Shown here: positions 54,469-62,328 of the stretch, piece after piece
Position numbering within the stretch: position 1 is the first letter of the stretch
Layout of the letters: each line of letters opens with the position of its first letter
NCBI RefSeq assembly: GCF_017592555.1
Contig: NZ_JAGFNS010000012.1
Coordinates: 186,001-250,000, forward strand
Source of the DNA: Actinoplanes flavus
GTDB taxonomy: Bacteria > Actinomycetota > Actinomycetes > Mycobacteriales > Micromonosporaceae
DNA: 64,000 nt
Direction: 5' to 3'
The notes under the pieces: model-generated
The model's input: only the letters and a program-made list of their open reading frames with translations
Databases searched by the model: none
What the model was told of the DNA's origin: nothing
Made by a program: the position numbers and the translations under genes

Positions 54469-55737
54469 TCAGCGCAAGGGGAACATGCCGATTCGGCCGT
54501 GGTATTCGCGGCCCAGCTGGTCGGTGTCCGAGCCGACGAGCAGGCCGTCCGGGGTGACCAGGAAGGTCCGCACGCCGACGCCCCGGGACCGGGTGGGATT
54601 CCACTCCAGGGCCTTGCCGGTGCTCGGGCTGACCGCGCCGATACCGGGCCGGGAGACCGCGCCCGGCCCCGGCCCGTTGCCGTCCGTGCCGTACGGGTTG
54701 TCGAACCACCGCTGGTGCCCGCCCAGGTAGACGGCCGGCCCGGTGATCGCCACCGCGTACAGGGAGTCGCCGCCGGTGCGCTGCACCCACGTCGGGTTCT
54801 GCCGTCCGGTGCTCCGGACCTCGAACCGGGCGGCCGAGTCGCACAGCTTCTGCGCCGACGACGCCCGGCCGGTCGCCGCCACCACGACGTACGACCCGTC
54901 CGGTGAGAACTTCACCTGCCGCAGGTACGTGTCGAAGCCCTTCATGCAGGTCGGCTTGAACGCGTCGGTGTACCAGTTGGTCAGGCCGGCTCCGGAGCCG
55001 CCGACGTCGAACTGCGCGATCTGCGTACGATCCGCGCCGCCCGACCGCAGGAAGGCGCCGACCGCGATGAGCCGGGTGCCGTCCGGTGAGACGTCGAAGT
55101 GCTCAACCCGGGTCCGTTTCAGGCCCGGTCCGGCCAGCCGCGCGTCGAAGCCCTGGTCCACGGAGCCGGTTTCGCCGTTGAGCCGGACCAGCCCGACCCG
55201 CTGCACCCCGTTGACCGCCGAGAAGGTGCCACCGGCGTAGAGCCGTTCACCCCGGCTGACGATCGCCCGGATGTCACCCCAGTTGACCCGGGCGTTGAAG
55301 GAGCCGTAGCGGCTGCCGTCACGCATCGACATCCGGGCCAGGCCGCGCTGCTGCGCCCCGTTGACGGTCTTGAACGCGCCACCCATGTACACCGAGTGGT
55401 CGGGGCCGGCGGCCAGCGAGTAGACCGCACCGTCCACCCGCGGGGCGAAGGTCCGGATCTCGCCGTCGTGCAGCCCGAACGCGAAGATGTTCTTCCGCTC
55501 GTAGGTCTGCCGCCGGCTGCTGTCAGCCACCTTGGTGAAGGCCCCGCCGACCACCACCGTGTCGTCGACCAGCGCCATCGACCACACCGTCCCGTCGAGC
55601 ACGTGCGGCGTCCAGTCCACCGGATTGTCGGAGACCACCGACGGGTGGGCGCGGTCGGCCGTGGCCGGCACGGTATCGATCACCGCCGGAACGGCGACGA
55701 CCGCGACAGCGGCGGCAGCGAGCAGGCGACGGCGCAT
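54469..55737 (-). CDS. Secreted beta-propeller protein (delta-60/PQQ-like repeats)
   Basis: A 422-residue exported protein: signal peptide of about 28 residues (AVVAVPAVIDTVPATA), then a repeated beta pattern in which V(Y/W)SMA or SLAAGPDHSVYMGGAF blades recur roughly every 45-60 residues (VVVGGAFTKV, VYMGGAFKTV, LYAGGTFSAV, LIAVGAFLRS, VYLGGHQRW). This is the delta-60/WD40-like propeller of secreted proteins; partners are unknown. Two Cys (near 270 and 297) may form a bridge. Confidence 0.82.
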   Translation of the reverse strand: MRRRLLAAAAVAVVAVPAVIDTVPATADRAHPSVVSDNPVDWTPHVLDGTVWSMALVDDTVVVGGAFTKVADSSRRQTYERKNIFAFGLHDGEIRTFAPRVDGAVYSLAAGPDHSVYMGGAFKTVNGAQQRGLARMSMRDGSRYGSFNARVNWGDIRAIVSRGERLYAGGTFSAVNGVQRVGLVRLNGETGSVDQGFDARLAGPGLKRTRVEHFDVSPDGTRLIAVGAFLRSGGADRTQIAQFDVGGSGAGLTNWYTDAFKPTCMKGFDTYLRQVKFSPDGSYVVVAATGRASSAQKLCDSAARFEVRSTGRQNPTWVQRTGGDSLYAVAITGPAVYLGGHQRWFDNPYGTDGNGPGPGAVSRPGIGAVSPSTGKALEWNPTRSRGVGVRTFLVTPDGLLVGSDTDQLGREYHGRIGMFPLR

Positions 55738-55800
55738 GAGACGGCTCCCGAGATCGTTAGTGACATTACGATCAACGAGTCATCGCCGGTCGCGACACTG

Positions 55801-56190
55801 TCAGTGCGCGGGCTCCGCGGTATCCATCGTGTTCACCATGAAATGTGCCGCTCGCTCGAGATAGTCCCAGAGCTCGGCCTCGTACGGCGTGGGCAGACCG
55901 AGGGAGTCGACCGCCACCCGCATGTGCCGCAGCCACGCGTCGCGGGCCTCCGCGTCGACCCGGAACGGCGCGTGCCGCATCCGCAGCCGGGGATGCCCGC
56001 GACTGTCCGAGTACGTGCTGGGGCCGCCCCAGTACTGGATGAGGAAGAGCGTGAACCGGTCGGCGGCCGGCCCCAGGTCCTCCTCCGGGTACATCGGGCG
56101 CAGCAGCGGGTCTTCCGCGACGCCCTCGTAGAACTTGTCCACGAGGCGCCGGAACGTGGGTTCGCCGCCGACGGCTTCGAAGAGGGTCAC
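55801..56190 (-). CDS. glbO: Group II truncated haemoglobin (GlbO)
   Basis: A 129-residue haem protein of the trHbO family. Marks are GGEPTFRRLVDKFYEGVAEDPLLRPMYPEEDLGPAADR, the PSTYSDSRGHPRLRMRHAPF segment with the proximal His, and AWLRHM with the conserved Trp. In mycobacteria GlbO interacts with respiratory enzymes and peroxides. The start is GTG 56190 after GGAGAG; it overlaps the MFS gene stop by four bases, so the two are coupled. Confidence 0.93.
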   Translation of the reverse strand: MTLFEAVGGEPTFRRLVDKFYEGVAEDPLLRPMYPEEDLGPAADRFTLFLIQYWGGPSTYSDSRGHPRLRMRHAPFRVDAEARDAWLRHMRVAVDSLGLPTPYEAELWDYLERAAHFMVNTMDTAEPAH

Positions 56191-57464
56191 CTCTCCATCC
56201 TGCCAGCACCCGCGGCGGGTTCCGGTGCGCCCTGACGCGGCCAGGACAGAACGATGAGAAGCATCACCACGGCGCCGCCGATGCTCCACAGCCCGACGAC
56301 GAGCGGCAGCCGGAAATGGTCGGCCAGGGTGCCGGTGACGATGACGGCGGTGAACTGGGTGATCTGCACCCCGCTGCCGACGACCCCGAAGGCACGGGCC
56401 CGGTAGCCGTCCGGCAGGGCCAGCGTGAAGTTCGCGTTGAGGGTCGGCAGCAGCGCGCCCTGGGTCAGCCCGGAGAGCATCACCAGCGCCGCGACGAACG
56501 GCGCCGGCGGCGCGAAGATCGACGGCACGAGCAGCAACGGCATGGACACCGCGAGGTACGGGACGAGCCGCGCCCGGCGGTCGGCGGGCACGAGCCGGCT
56601 GAACAGGATGCCGCCCAGGACGAACCCGAACGGCCCGGCCGCCATGATCAGGCCCTGGTCGAGGTTCGACGAGCTGTGACCGGGGGTGCCCTCGACGGCC
56701 CAGGCGGCGGCGAGCCCCTCCGGGACGATGGCGAAGACGGTGACCGTGAACACCACGGTCACGATGGAGCGCAGCAGCGGGTGGGAGAAGACCAGCCGGA
56801 ACCCCTCGCCGGTCTCCCGCAGCAGGTGGGTCCGCCCGCCGTCCGGGTTCGTGGCCGGCCGCGGCCGCACCCCGGACGCCACCAGCAGCGCCGACACCAG
56901 GAAGGTCAGGACGTCCAGGCCGAGCGCGATCCGCGGGGTGAGGGCGACGGCCAGGGTGGCGCCGGCCAGGTAGCCGACCACCTGGGCGGTCTGGCTCGCG
57001 GTCTGCTGGAGCGCGGTGGCCAGCGGCAGCCGTTCCCGTCCGACCAGCTCCGGCAGCAGCGCCGAGCGGGCCGCCTGCGCGGGCGGCGCGGCGAGCCCGG
57101 CCAGGAGCAGGATGAGCAGCATCAGCGGCACCGGCATGTGCGGCACGAGCAGCAGCGCGATCAGGGCCATCCGGGTCAGGTCCGCGACGATCATGACCCG
57201 GCGGTACGGGTAGCGTTCGGCGATCGCGGACAGCAGCGGCCCGACGATCCAGGGCAGGAAGCCGACCGCGAACGAGGCCGCGGAGAGCAGCACCGACTGG
57301 CTCTTGTGGTAGACCAGCACCGTCACGGCGGCCCGGGACAGGTAGTCGCCGAGCCAGTTGATCAGGGTCGCGAGATAGACCGCGCGGTACTCCCGCAGGC
57401 GGAAGAGGCTTCGGAAAGTAGCGTTTCCCCCACTGTGTGTAGCCGTTCTGGGGTCGTTCGCCAC
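56187..57464 (-). CDS. MFS transporter (12 TM, MFS_3-like)
   Basis: A 425-residue permease with about twelve helices, opening with FRLREYRAVYLATLINWLGDYLSRAAVTVLVY, and the loop ERYPYRRVMIVADLTRM. It resembles enterobactin-exporter/tetracycline-type MFS_3 proteins; the substrate is unknown. I start at GTG 57464, five bases after GGAGG; ATG 57476 is possible. Directly upstream of glbO and translationally coupled to it, an odd pairing that recurs in some actinomycetes only as far as I recall. Confidence 0.82.
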   Translation of the reverse strand: MANDPRTATHSGGNATFRSLFRLREYRAVYLATLINWLGDYLSRAAVTVLVYHKSQSVLLSAASFAVGFLPWIVGPLLSAIAERYPYRRVMIVADLTRMALIALLLVPHMPVPLMLLILLLAGLAAPPAQAARSALLPELVGRERLPLATALQQTASQTAQVVGYLAGATLAVALTPRIALGLDVLTFLVSALLVASGVRPRPATNPDGGRTHLLRETGEGFRLVFSHPLLRSIVTVVFTVTVFAIVPEGLAAAWAVEGTPGHSSSNLDQGLIMAAGPFGFVLGGILFSRLVPADRRARLVPYLAVSMPLLLVPSIFAPPAPFVAALVMLSGLTQGALLPTLNANFTLALPDGYRARAFGVVGSGVQITQFTAVIVTGTLADHFRLPLVVGLWSIGGAVVMLLIVLSWPRQGAPEPAAGAGRMER

Positions 57465-57551
57465 CGAAGCCTCCATCGCTTTCGACGATCGCCGAAGCAC
57501 GACGAAGGCCGTGCGCGCCCGCTGATCTCGGGGGATGGGCGCGCCGCATGA

Positions 57552-57574
57552 GCAGAATCTGTAGCGGATTCTGC
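57552..57574. repeat. Inverted repeat, possible terminator
   Basis: GCAGAATC-TGTAGCG-GATTCTGC, about 90 bases after the MscS stop on the minus strand. It may end the MscS transcript or be an operator for the MFS gene. Confidence 0.45.
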
Positions 57575-57662
57575 CCGATCGTCCTAGTCGATGCTAGTGA
57601 AGTCGAGTCGAAGATTGGCCGTTCGGGCGAGGTGGAATCGGGTCCTGTGCCTTAAGTGCTGG

Positions 57663-58754
57663 TCAGGTGGGTCCACCGGGGCGTTGCGGCTCGGTCGCGG
57701 AGGGCGAGGAATTCTCGTTGCCGCCCATCCACGCGGGCGGAACGGCGCTGCGCGGCAGGAGCCGGGACGCCGCGATCCGCTCGGACAGCCCCGAGGTCTC
57801 CAGCGACTCGGTCAGCGCCCGGCGCAGGTCCCGCTGGATCACCACCTGACTGTCCGCGGTGGTCTTGGCGATCGTCCGGATCACCGCGCCGTCCACGGTG
57901 AGCTGTTCGACGCCGATCACCTCCGGCGGCTCCAGGAACTCGGTCTGGTGTTCCGGCTCGCCCGCCACCGACTCGGCCGCGGTCCTCAGTACCGCGATCG
58001 CCTCCTCCGAGCTGACGAAGCCGATCGGGATGTCGACCACGACCATCGCCCAACCCTGGCTCTTGTTGCCGACCCGGACGATCTCACCGTTGCGGATGTA
58101 CCACAGCACACCGCGGGCGTCGCGGACCGTGGTGATCCGCAGCCCGACGCTCTCCACCACACCGGTCGCCTCGCCCAGGTCGACCGTGTCGCCCACGCCG
58201 TACTGATCCTCCAGCAGCATGAACAGGCCGGCGATCAGATCCTTGACCAGGCTCTGCGCGCCGAAGCCGAGCGCCACACCGACGATGCCGGCGCTGGCCA
58301 GCAGCGGTCCCAGGTTGAAGCCGAGCTCACCCATCACCAGTAGCGCGGCCATCGTGAAGACCACCGCGCTGACGAAACTGCGCAGCACCGAACCGATCGC
58401 CTCGGCCCGCTGGCGGCGCCGCTCCGGGATGAACTGTCCCTCCTCGGCGGTGACCGTCACCTTCTCCTTGAGCGGCCTCAGCAGCGCCGGCATCGAGGCG
58501 CGCGAGGTGCTCGACGCCAGCCGGGAGATGGCACGGTGCAGCAGCCACCGGATGAGCATCGCGATCAGGATGATCCCGATGATCCGCAGTGGCTTGATGA
58601 CCACCACGTAGCTGCTGTTGCCCAGCCACTGGCTGCCGGTCCACTCGACGATCCGGTCACAGAGAACGTTCTCGCCGCAAGCCTTTTTGACGTCGGGGCT
58701 CGTGTAGAGGTCCGGCGACGAAGGTGAAGGGGTGGGGGGAGCTAAGAGGAACAC
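57663..58754 (-). CDS. MscS-family mechanosensitive ion channel
   Basis: A 363-residue membrane channel that releases solutes under osmotic downshock. Helices lie at about 52-72, 127-146 and 150-185, with the pore segment GPLLASAGIVGVALGFGAQSLVKDLIAG, followed by the beta-domain GVGDTVDLGEATGVVESVGLRITTVRD, typical of MscS. The N-terminus (residues 1-45) includes two Cys (CGENVLC) outside the membrane. The C-terminal 30 residues are disordered. Start GTG 58754; nothing else in an operon with it. Confidence 0.9.
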   Translation of the reverse strand: MFLLAPPTPSPSSPDLYTSPDVKKACGENVLCDRIVEWTGSQWLGNSSYVVVIKPLRIIGIILIAMLIRWLLHRAISRLASSTSRASMPALLRPLKEKVTVTAEEGQFIPERRRQRAEAIGSVLRSFVSAVVFTMAALLVMGELGFNLGPLLASAGIVGVALGFGAQSLVKDLIAGLFMLLEDQYGVGDTVDLGEATGVVESVGLRITTVRDARGVLWYIRNGEIVRVGNKSQGWAMVVVDIPIGFVSSEEAIAVLRTAAESVAGEPEHQTEFLEPPEVIGVEQLTVDGAVIRTIAKTTADSQVVIQRDLRRALTESLETSGLSERIAASRLLPRSAVPPAWMGGNENSSPSATEPQRPGGPT

Positions 58755-58944
58755 GGGGACAGAAGCTACCGGGTCCGGCCGGGTGAAGACCTCTGACGTT
58801 TACCGCGTAGCCACAGATTGTGCTCGCAATTTGGTTATTCATCAGGGACTATTGGCGCACGGGCCCCGTACGGCGAGGCCCACATCACACACGCATGGGC
58901 TATGGGAGCGGTCAAAAGCAACTGACACCGGAAGGGTGATTGCG

Positions 58945-59493
58945 ATGCCTGACATACGACCCACGGTTGGCTCTTCCGCGTTGGTGCTGAACGCTACCTA
59001 CGAGCCGCTGTGCGTCGTATCGGTGCGTCGAGCGACCATCCTCGTCCTGACCGCCAAGGCGGAGTGCGTCTCCGACGGCGACGGCATCCTGCACAGTGCC
59101 CACCACACCCTCCCGGTCCCCTCCGTGGTTCGTCTCACGCGGTATGTGAAGGTTCCGTACCGCACGCATGTCGGGCTCTCCCGCCGGGCCGTCTTCGCCC
59201 GTGACGGCGGCCGCTGCGCCTACTGCCGCGGCTCCGCCGAGACCATCGACCACGTCTTCCCGCGCAGCCGGGGCGGCCTGCACGCGTGGGACAACGTGGT
59301 CGCCGCCTGTGCCAAGTGCAACCACAGCAAGGGTGACAAGACCCCGGCCGAGCTCGGGTGGCGCCTGCACGCGCTGCCGGCCGCCCCGCGCGGCGTGGCC
59401 TGGCGGGTGCTCGGGCACCGGACCCCCGATCCGCGCTGGATGGACTGGCTGGACCTGCCGCCCGCCCCGGTCGAGACCGCCGAGGCGGCCTAA
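58945..59493 (+). CDS. HNH endonuclease-family protein
   Basis: A 182-residue protein with an N-terminal strand-rich domain (SALVLNATYEPLCVVSVRRATILVL) and an HNH domain at about 78-135: CAYCRG, TIDHVFPRSRGG, NVVAACAKCNHSKGDKTP. Two CxxC pairs bind structural zinc, and the His-Asn pair is the metal-dependent nuclease centre. Related chromosomal proteins (the McrA-like group next to unrelated genes) occur throughout actinobacteria; target unknown. ATG 58945 has GGAAGGG upstream. Its stop overlaps the sortase stop by four bases. Confidence 0.87.
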   Translation: MPDIRPTVGSSALVLNATYEPLCVVSVRRATILVLTAKAECVSDGDGILHSAHHTLPVPSVVRLTRYVKVPYRTHVGLSRRAVFARDGGRCAYCRGSAETIDHVFPRSRGGLHAWDNVVAACAKCNHSKGDKTPAELGWRLHALPAAPRGVAWRVLGHRTPDPRWMDWLDLPPAPVETAEAA

Positions 59494-60299
59494 CCCTTCG
59501 CGACCAGGGAGGCGAAGACGACGATGTTGTCCTCGTAGCCCTCCTCCCCGCCCAGCCATCGCCCACCACACGTCATGAGGCGCAGCAGCGGGCGCGTGTA
59601 GTCGCCGTAGACCCGCTTGGCCGGCAGCTCGTTCTTGTCGAACCGTTCCACCGAGTTGACCTCGAAGACCGCCTTCGTGCCGTCCGCGCGCCAGACCCGG
59701 ATCTCCTGGCCCGGCTTCATCGTGTCCAGCTTGTGGAAGACCGACGGGCCGGTGCGGGTGTCGGCGTGCCCCACGATCAGCGCCGGGCCGTACTGTCCCG
59801 GGGTCGGGCCGCCCTCGAACCAGCCGGCCTCGTTGTGCCGTTTCAGCGGTGGGACGTCCACCGAGCCGTCGTTGGCCAGCCCCACCTCGAGCACCGGCGC
59901 CGACACCCGCAGCGCCGGGATCTCCAGTCGTTCCGGGCGGCTCGGATCCAGGACCGGGTACTCCCGGGGCGGTGGCTTGTCCGGGCCGCGGAACAGGCCG
60001 CCGACGTCGAAGCCGGTCGCGAAACCCAGACCCATGCCGACCACGAACAGCCCGAGGAAGAGCAGCACCAGCGCGATCACCCCGATGGTCCCGGCGCGGC
60101 GGCCCCGCACCGGGGGCGGCGTCGGCATCCGCCGGGGCAGCGGGATCCGGAACGGTGACCGCCCACGGGTCACCGGCGTGGGCGGCAACGGCCCGGTGAC
60201 CACCCCGGGCGGCGGCGCCGTGATCACCTGGGCCGGGCGCTTGCGCGCGACCGCCTCCGGCACGCGAGCGCCGGACGGCGGGGTCTCCTCCCGGGCCAC
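59490..60299 (-). CDS. Class F sortase
   Basis: A 269-residue transpeptidase anchored by one helix at about 70-95, after a basic, Pro-rich cytoplasmic N-terminus. The sortase domain runs about 120-269 with catalytic His178 in LIVGHADTRTGP and Cys244 in RLMTCGG; the end is GYEDNIVVFASL, and I see no arginine in the short segment where other classes carry the third catalytic residue. Class F enzymes attach proteins with LPxTG-like motifs or act with neighbour substrates. The gene upstream encodes the likely substrate. Confidence 0.88.
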   Translation of the reverse strand: MAREETPPSGARVPEAVARKRPAQVITAPPPGVVTGPLPPTPVTRGRSPFRIPLPRRMPTPPPVRGRRAGTIGVIALVLLFLGLFVVGMGLGFATGFDVGGLFRGPDKPPPREYPVLDPSRPERLEIPALRVSAPVLEVGLANDGSVDVPPLKRHNEAGWFEGGPTPGQYGPALIVGHADTRTGPSVFHKLDTMKPGQEIRVWRADGTKAVFEVNSVERFDKNELPAKRVYGDYTRPLLRLMTCGGRWLGGEEGYEDNIVVFASLVAKG

Positions 60300-60306
60300 G
60301 GCCGCC

Positions 60307-60786
60307 TCAGCCGAGTCGCCGGCGGCGCAGCGACACGACGCCGAGACCCAGCCCGGCCAGTACGGCGAGCAGGCCGCCGCCGATCAGCGTCGACCCGATC
60401 GCGCCCCCGGCGGTGCCCCCGCCGCCGGTGGCCGGGCCACGGCTCGGCTCGACGCCCGCGACCACGTGCAGGGTGGTCGTCGCGGCGCCGCCCTCCTGGC
60501 AGCGCAGGGCCACCGGGTAGTCGCCGGGTTCGGTGTCGGCCGGCACCCGTACCGTCGCGGTCAGGAAGCCGAACTCCGGTGAGACGGTGACCGAGCCGAT
60601 CGGCTCGGCCGTCACCGTGGCCGCTTTGAGATTGTCCTCGCAGGACGCCCGGATGGAGAGCTCGTCACCGGCCGGGACGGTGCTCGGGTTCAGCTCCACG
60701 AAGACGGCGGCCGCCCGCGCTCCGGACGGGACACCCAGAAGAACGAGGATGAGCGCCGCCGCAGCGGCGGGGACGGACGTACGCAT
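60307..60786 (-). CDS. Exported surface protein, probable sortase substrate
   Basis: A 159-residue protein with a signal peptide (to about residue 26, GARAA), one Ig-like domain (FVELNPSTVPAGDELSIRASCEDN to TTTLHVV), a Gly-rich linker with GPATG at 117-121, a terminal hydrophobic segment (TLIGGGLLAVLAGLGLGVV) and a RRRR tail. This is the layout of a cell-wall sorting signal, with Gly where LPxTG has Leu. One Cys pair (near 49 and 96) may bridge the domain. Strong AGGAGGGGG site upstream. Seven bases before the sortase start. Confidence 0.82.
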   Translation of the reverse strand: MRTSVPAAAAALILVLLGVPSGARAAAVFVELNPSTVPAGDELSIRASCEDNLKAATVTAEPIGSVTVSPEFGFLTATVRVPADTEPGDYPVALRCQEGGAATTTLHVVAGVEPSRGPATGGGGTAGGAIGSTLIGGGLLAVLAGLGLGVVSLRRRRLG

Positions 60787-60987
60787 AGGATCCCCCTCCT
60801 GCCGTTCGCGACCGAAAGCACGCGGACGGCGCGTGAGGGTGATTTTCGCACCTGCGAGCGCGATCCGCGTAGATCCCGACGGCGTGAGACCCCGGTTCGA
60901 GACCCGACGGTCCGGTACGACCAGCGCTCCGCTACGGTGATTGATGTTCGGAATACGCAGGATCATCCGGCGCCTGGGGGCGTTCAG

Positions 60988-61260
60988 TTGTCAGTAATCA
61001 GCACCGTTCTGGTCTTCGTGATCATTCCGGTTGTGATCATCGGGACGATCTCGACTCTCGTCTTCGCCGGCTCCGACCGGTCGAAGCCGGATCGCCGTTA
61101 CCGCCCGGGGCGTCCCTACGACTTCCCGGCGATGTGGTTCACCGCGACGCCGAAGCAGGTCGCACCGGCGTCCGCCGGTCACACCGGACTGGTCATCGAG
61201 GACAGTTCCGGCGCACCGGTCCGGCCAGGTCCCACAGGAGGCGCAAGTGACAGTTGGTGA
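60988..61260 (+). CDS. ctaJ: aa3-type cytochrome oxidase subunit CtaJ
   Basis: A 90-residue protein with a single N-terminal helix (STVLVFVIIPVVIIGTISTLVFAG), then RYRPGRPYDFPAMWFTA. This pattern is that of the small CtaJ subunit described for the actinobacterial bcc-aa3 supercomplex. I start at TTG 60988, spaced seven bases from GGGGG; a GTG at 60937 would add 17 residues. The SURF1 gene at 38296 may serve the same enzyme. It overlaps the DUF5130 gene by 14 bases. Confidence 0.75.
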   Translation: MSVISTVLVFVIIPVVIIGTISTLVFAGSDRSKPDRRYRPGRPYDFPAMWFTATPKQVAPASAGHTGLVIEDSSGAPVRPGPTGGASDSW

Positions 61261-61642
61261 GGTCACCCCGCTCGAGCAGCCCGCCGAGGGTCCCTTCTCG
61301 ACCCGGCAGCTGCTGCGTCTCGACGAGGCGCTCCGGGTCGCCGACCAGGTGACCGGGCTCAACTTCAGCATCTACCTGGGCGACCTCGGCGAGCCGCTGC
61401 GCGACGCCGCCGAGGAACTGCACCGGCAGACCCGTGACCCGCAGCGCGCGGTCCTGATCGCGGTGTCGCCCAACCAGCGCAAGCTGGAGATCGTCACCGG
61501 CGCCGACGCCCGCAAGCGGATCTCCGACCGGGACGCGAAGCTCGCCGGCCTGTCGATGGCGGCGTCCTTCGCCGGCGGCGACCTGGCCAACGGCCTGCTC
61601 ATCGGGATCGACCAGCTGGCCACCCACGCCGGGGCGGCGTAA
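61247..61642 (+). CDS. DUF5130 (TPM-like) protein
   Basis: A 131-residue soluble protein, RLDEALRVADQVTGLNFSIYLG, then QRAVLIAVSPNQRKLEIVTGADARKRISD, which matches DUF5130, related to the TPM domain that works in membrane and photosystem assembly. Function in actinobacteria is not known; the coupling to ctaJ suggests a respiratory role. GTG 61247 with AGGAGG six bases upstream, inside the end of ctaJ. Confidence 0.85.
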   Translation: MTVGEVTPLEQPAEGPFSTRQLLRLDEALRVADQVTGLNFSIYLGDLGEPLRDAAEELHRQTRDPQRAVLIAVSPNQRKLEIVTGADARKRISDRDAKLAGLSMAASFAGGDLANGLLIGIDQLATHAGAA

Positions 61643-61647
61643 CCCGC

Positions 61648-62193
61648 CTAGCGCCACTGGGCGGGGTTCACCCGGATCGGGTAGGGACTGTCCAGCTCGA
61701 CCTGGCCGTCGGCGTCCTCGAGCGCCTGGTAGGACTCGCCCACCAGCGCATGGACGCGGAGCACCGGCCCGGCCTCCACCCGCCAGTAGGCGGGGATGCC
61801 GGCCGCCGCGTACACGGCCGGTTTGAGCAGCCGGTCGTAACGCCGTGTCTCCTCCGACTCGATCTCCACCACCAGCGCGACGTCCGCCGGGTCGACCCAG
61901 ATCGACCCGGAGGAGTGCGGCCGCAGCACGGTCACGTCCGGCACCAGGTTGCTGGTGCCCATCTCGATGCCGAGCCGCGCGCACACCCACCAGCCGGGCG
62001 GGGCCGCCGAGCGCAGCGTGGTGACCACGCTCTCGACCATCGAGTCGTGTCGCGGGTCGGCCGGTGGAGTGACGTGCAGGCTGCCGTCGAGGATCTCGTA
62101 CCGGTGCCCGTCCTGGGGGAACAGGTGCAGGTCCGGCTCCGTCCACCGGCCTTCCGGCGCGCTCCACCGCACCGGGGAAACCTGGCTCAGCAT
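61648..62193 (-). CDS. Uma2-family (DUF820) putative restriction-endonuclease-fold protein
   Basis: A 181-residue PD-(D/E)xK-fold protein: EGRWTEPDLHLFPQDGHRYEILDG, then the catalytic SNLVPDVTVLRP, VALVVEIESEETRRYD and LKPAVYAAAGIPAYW. Uma2 proteins are abundant in cyanobacteria and actinomycetes and are thought to be degraded transposon-linked nucleases; no function is shown. ATG 62193 is about nine bases from GGAGGTGG; a longer frame to 62214 is possible. Isolated, ends five bases from DUF5130. Confidence 0.82.
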   Translation of the reverse strand: MLSQVSPVRWSAPEGRWTEPDLHLFPQDGHRYEILDGSLHVTPPADPRHDSMVESVVTTLRSAAPPGWWVCARLGIEMGTSNLVPDVTVLRPHSSGSIWVDPADVALVVEIESEETRRYDRLLKPAVYAAAGIPAYWRVEAGPVLRVHALVGESYQALEDADGQVELDSPYPIRVNPAQWR

Positions 62194-62286
62194 TGTCAAG
62201 GCCACCTCCATCACCGGGGAGTGTCAGACTACTCACACTGAGTTGTTTCCCGTGGCCAACGCGGCGGCAAGTTGCCACATGTGAAA

Positions 62287-62314
62287 GGCCCGCCCCACCA
62301 AAGTGGGACGGGCC
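62287..62314. terminator. Terminator of pepN
   Basis: Imperfect arms GGCCCG(C)CCCAC and GTGGG(A)CGGGCC around CAAA, 15 bases past the pepN stop on the minus strand. Confidence 0.65.
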
Positions 62315-62328
62315 GTCATCACATCCGG

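Noticed and set aside
61648-62193. Uma2 gene as part of a defence island
   Set aside because: Isolated between household genes; no methyltransferase, helicase or toxin partner.
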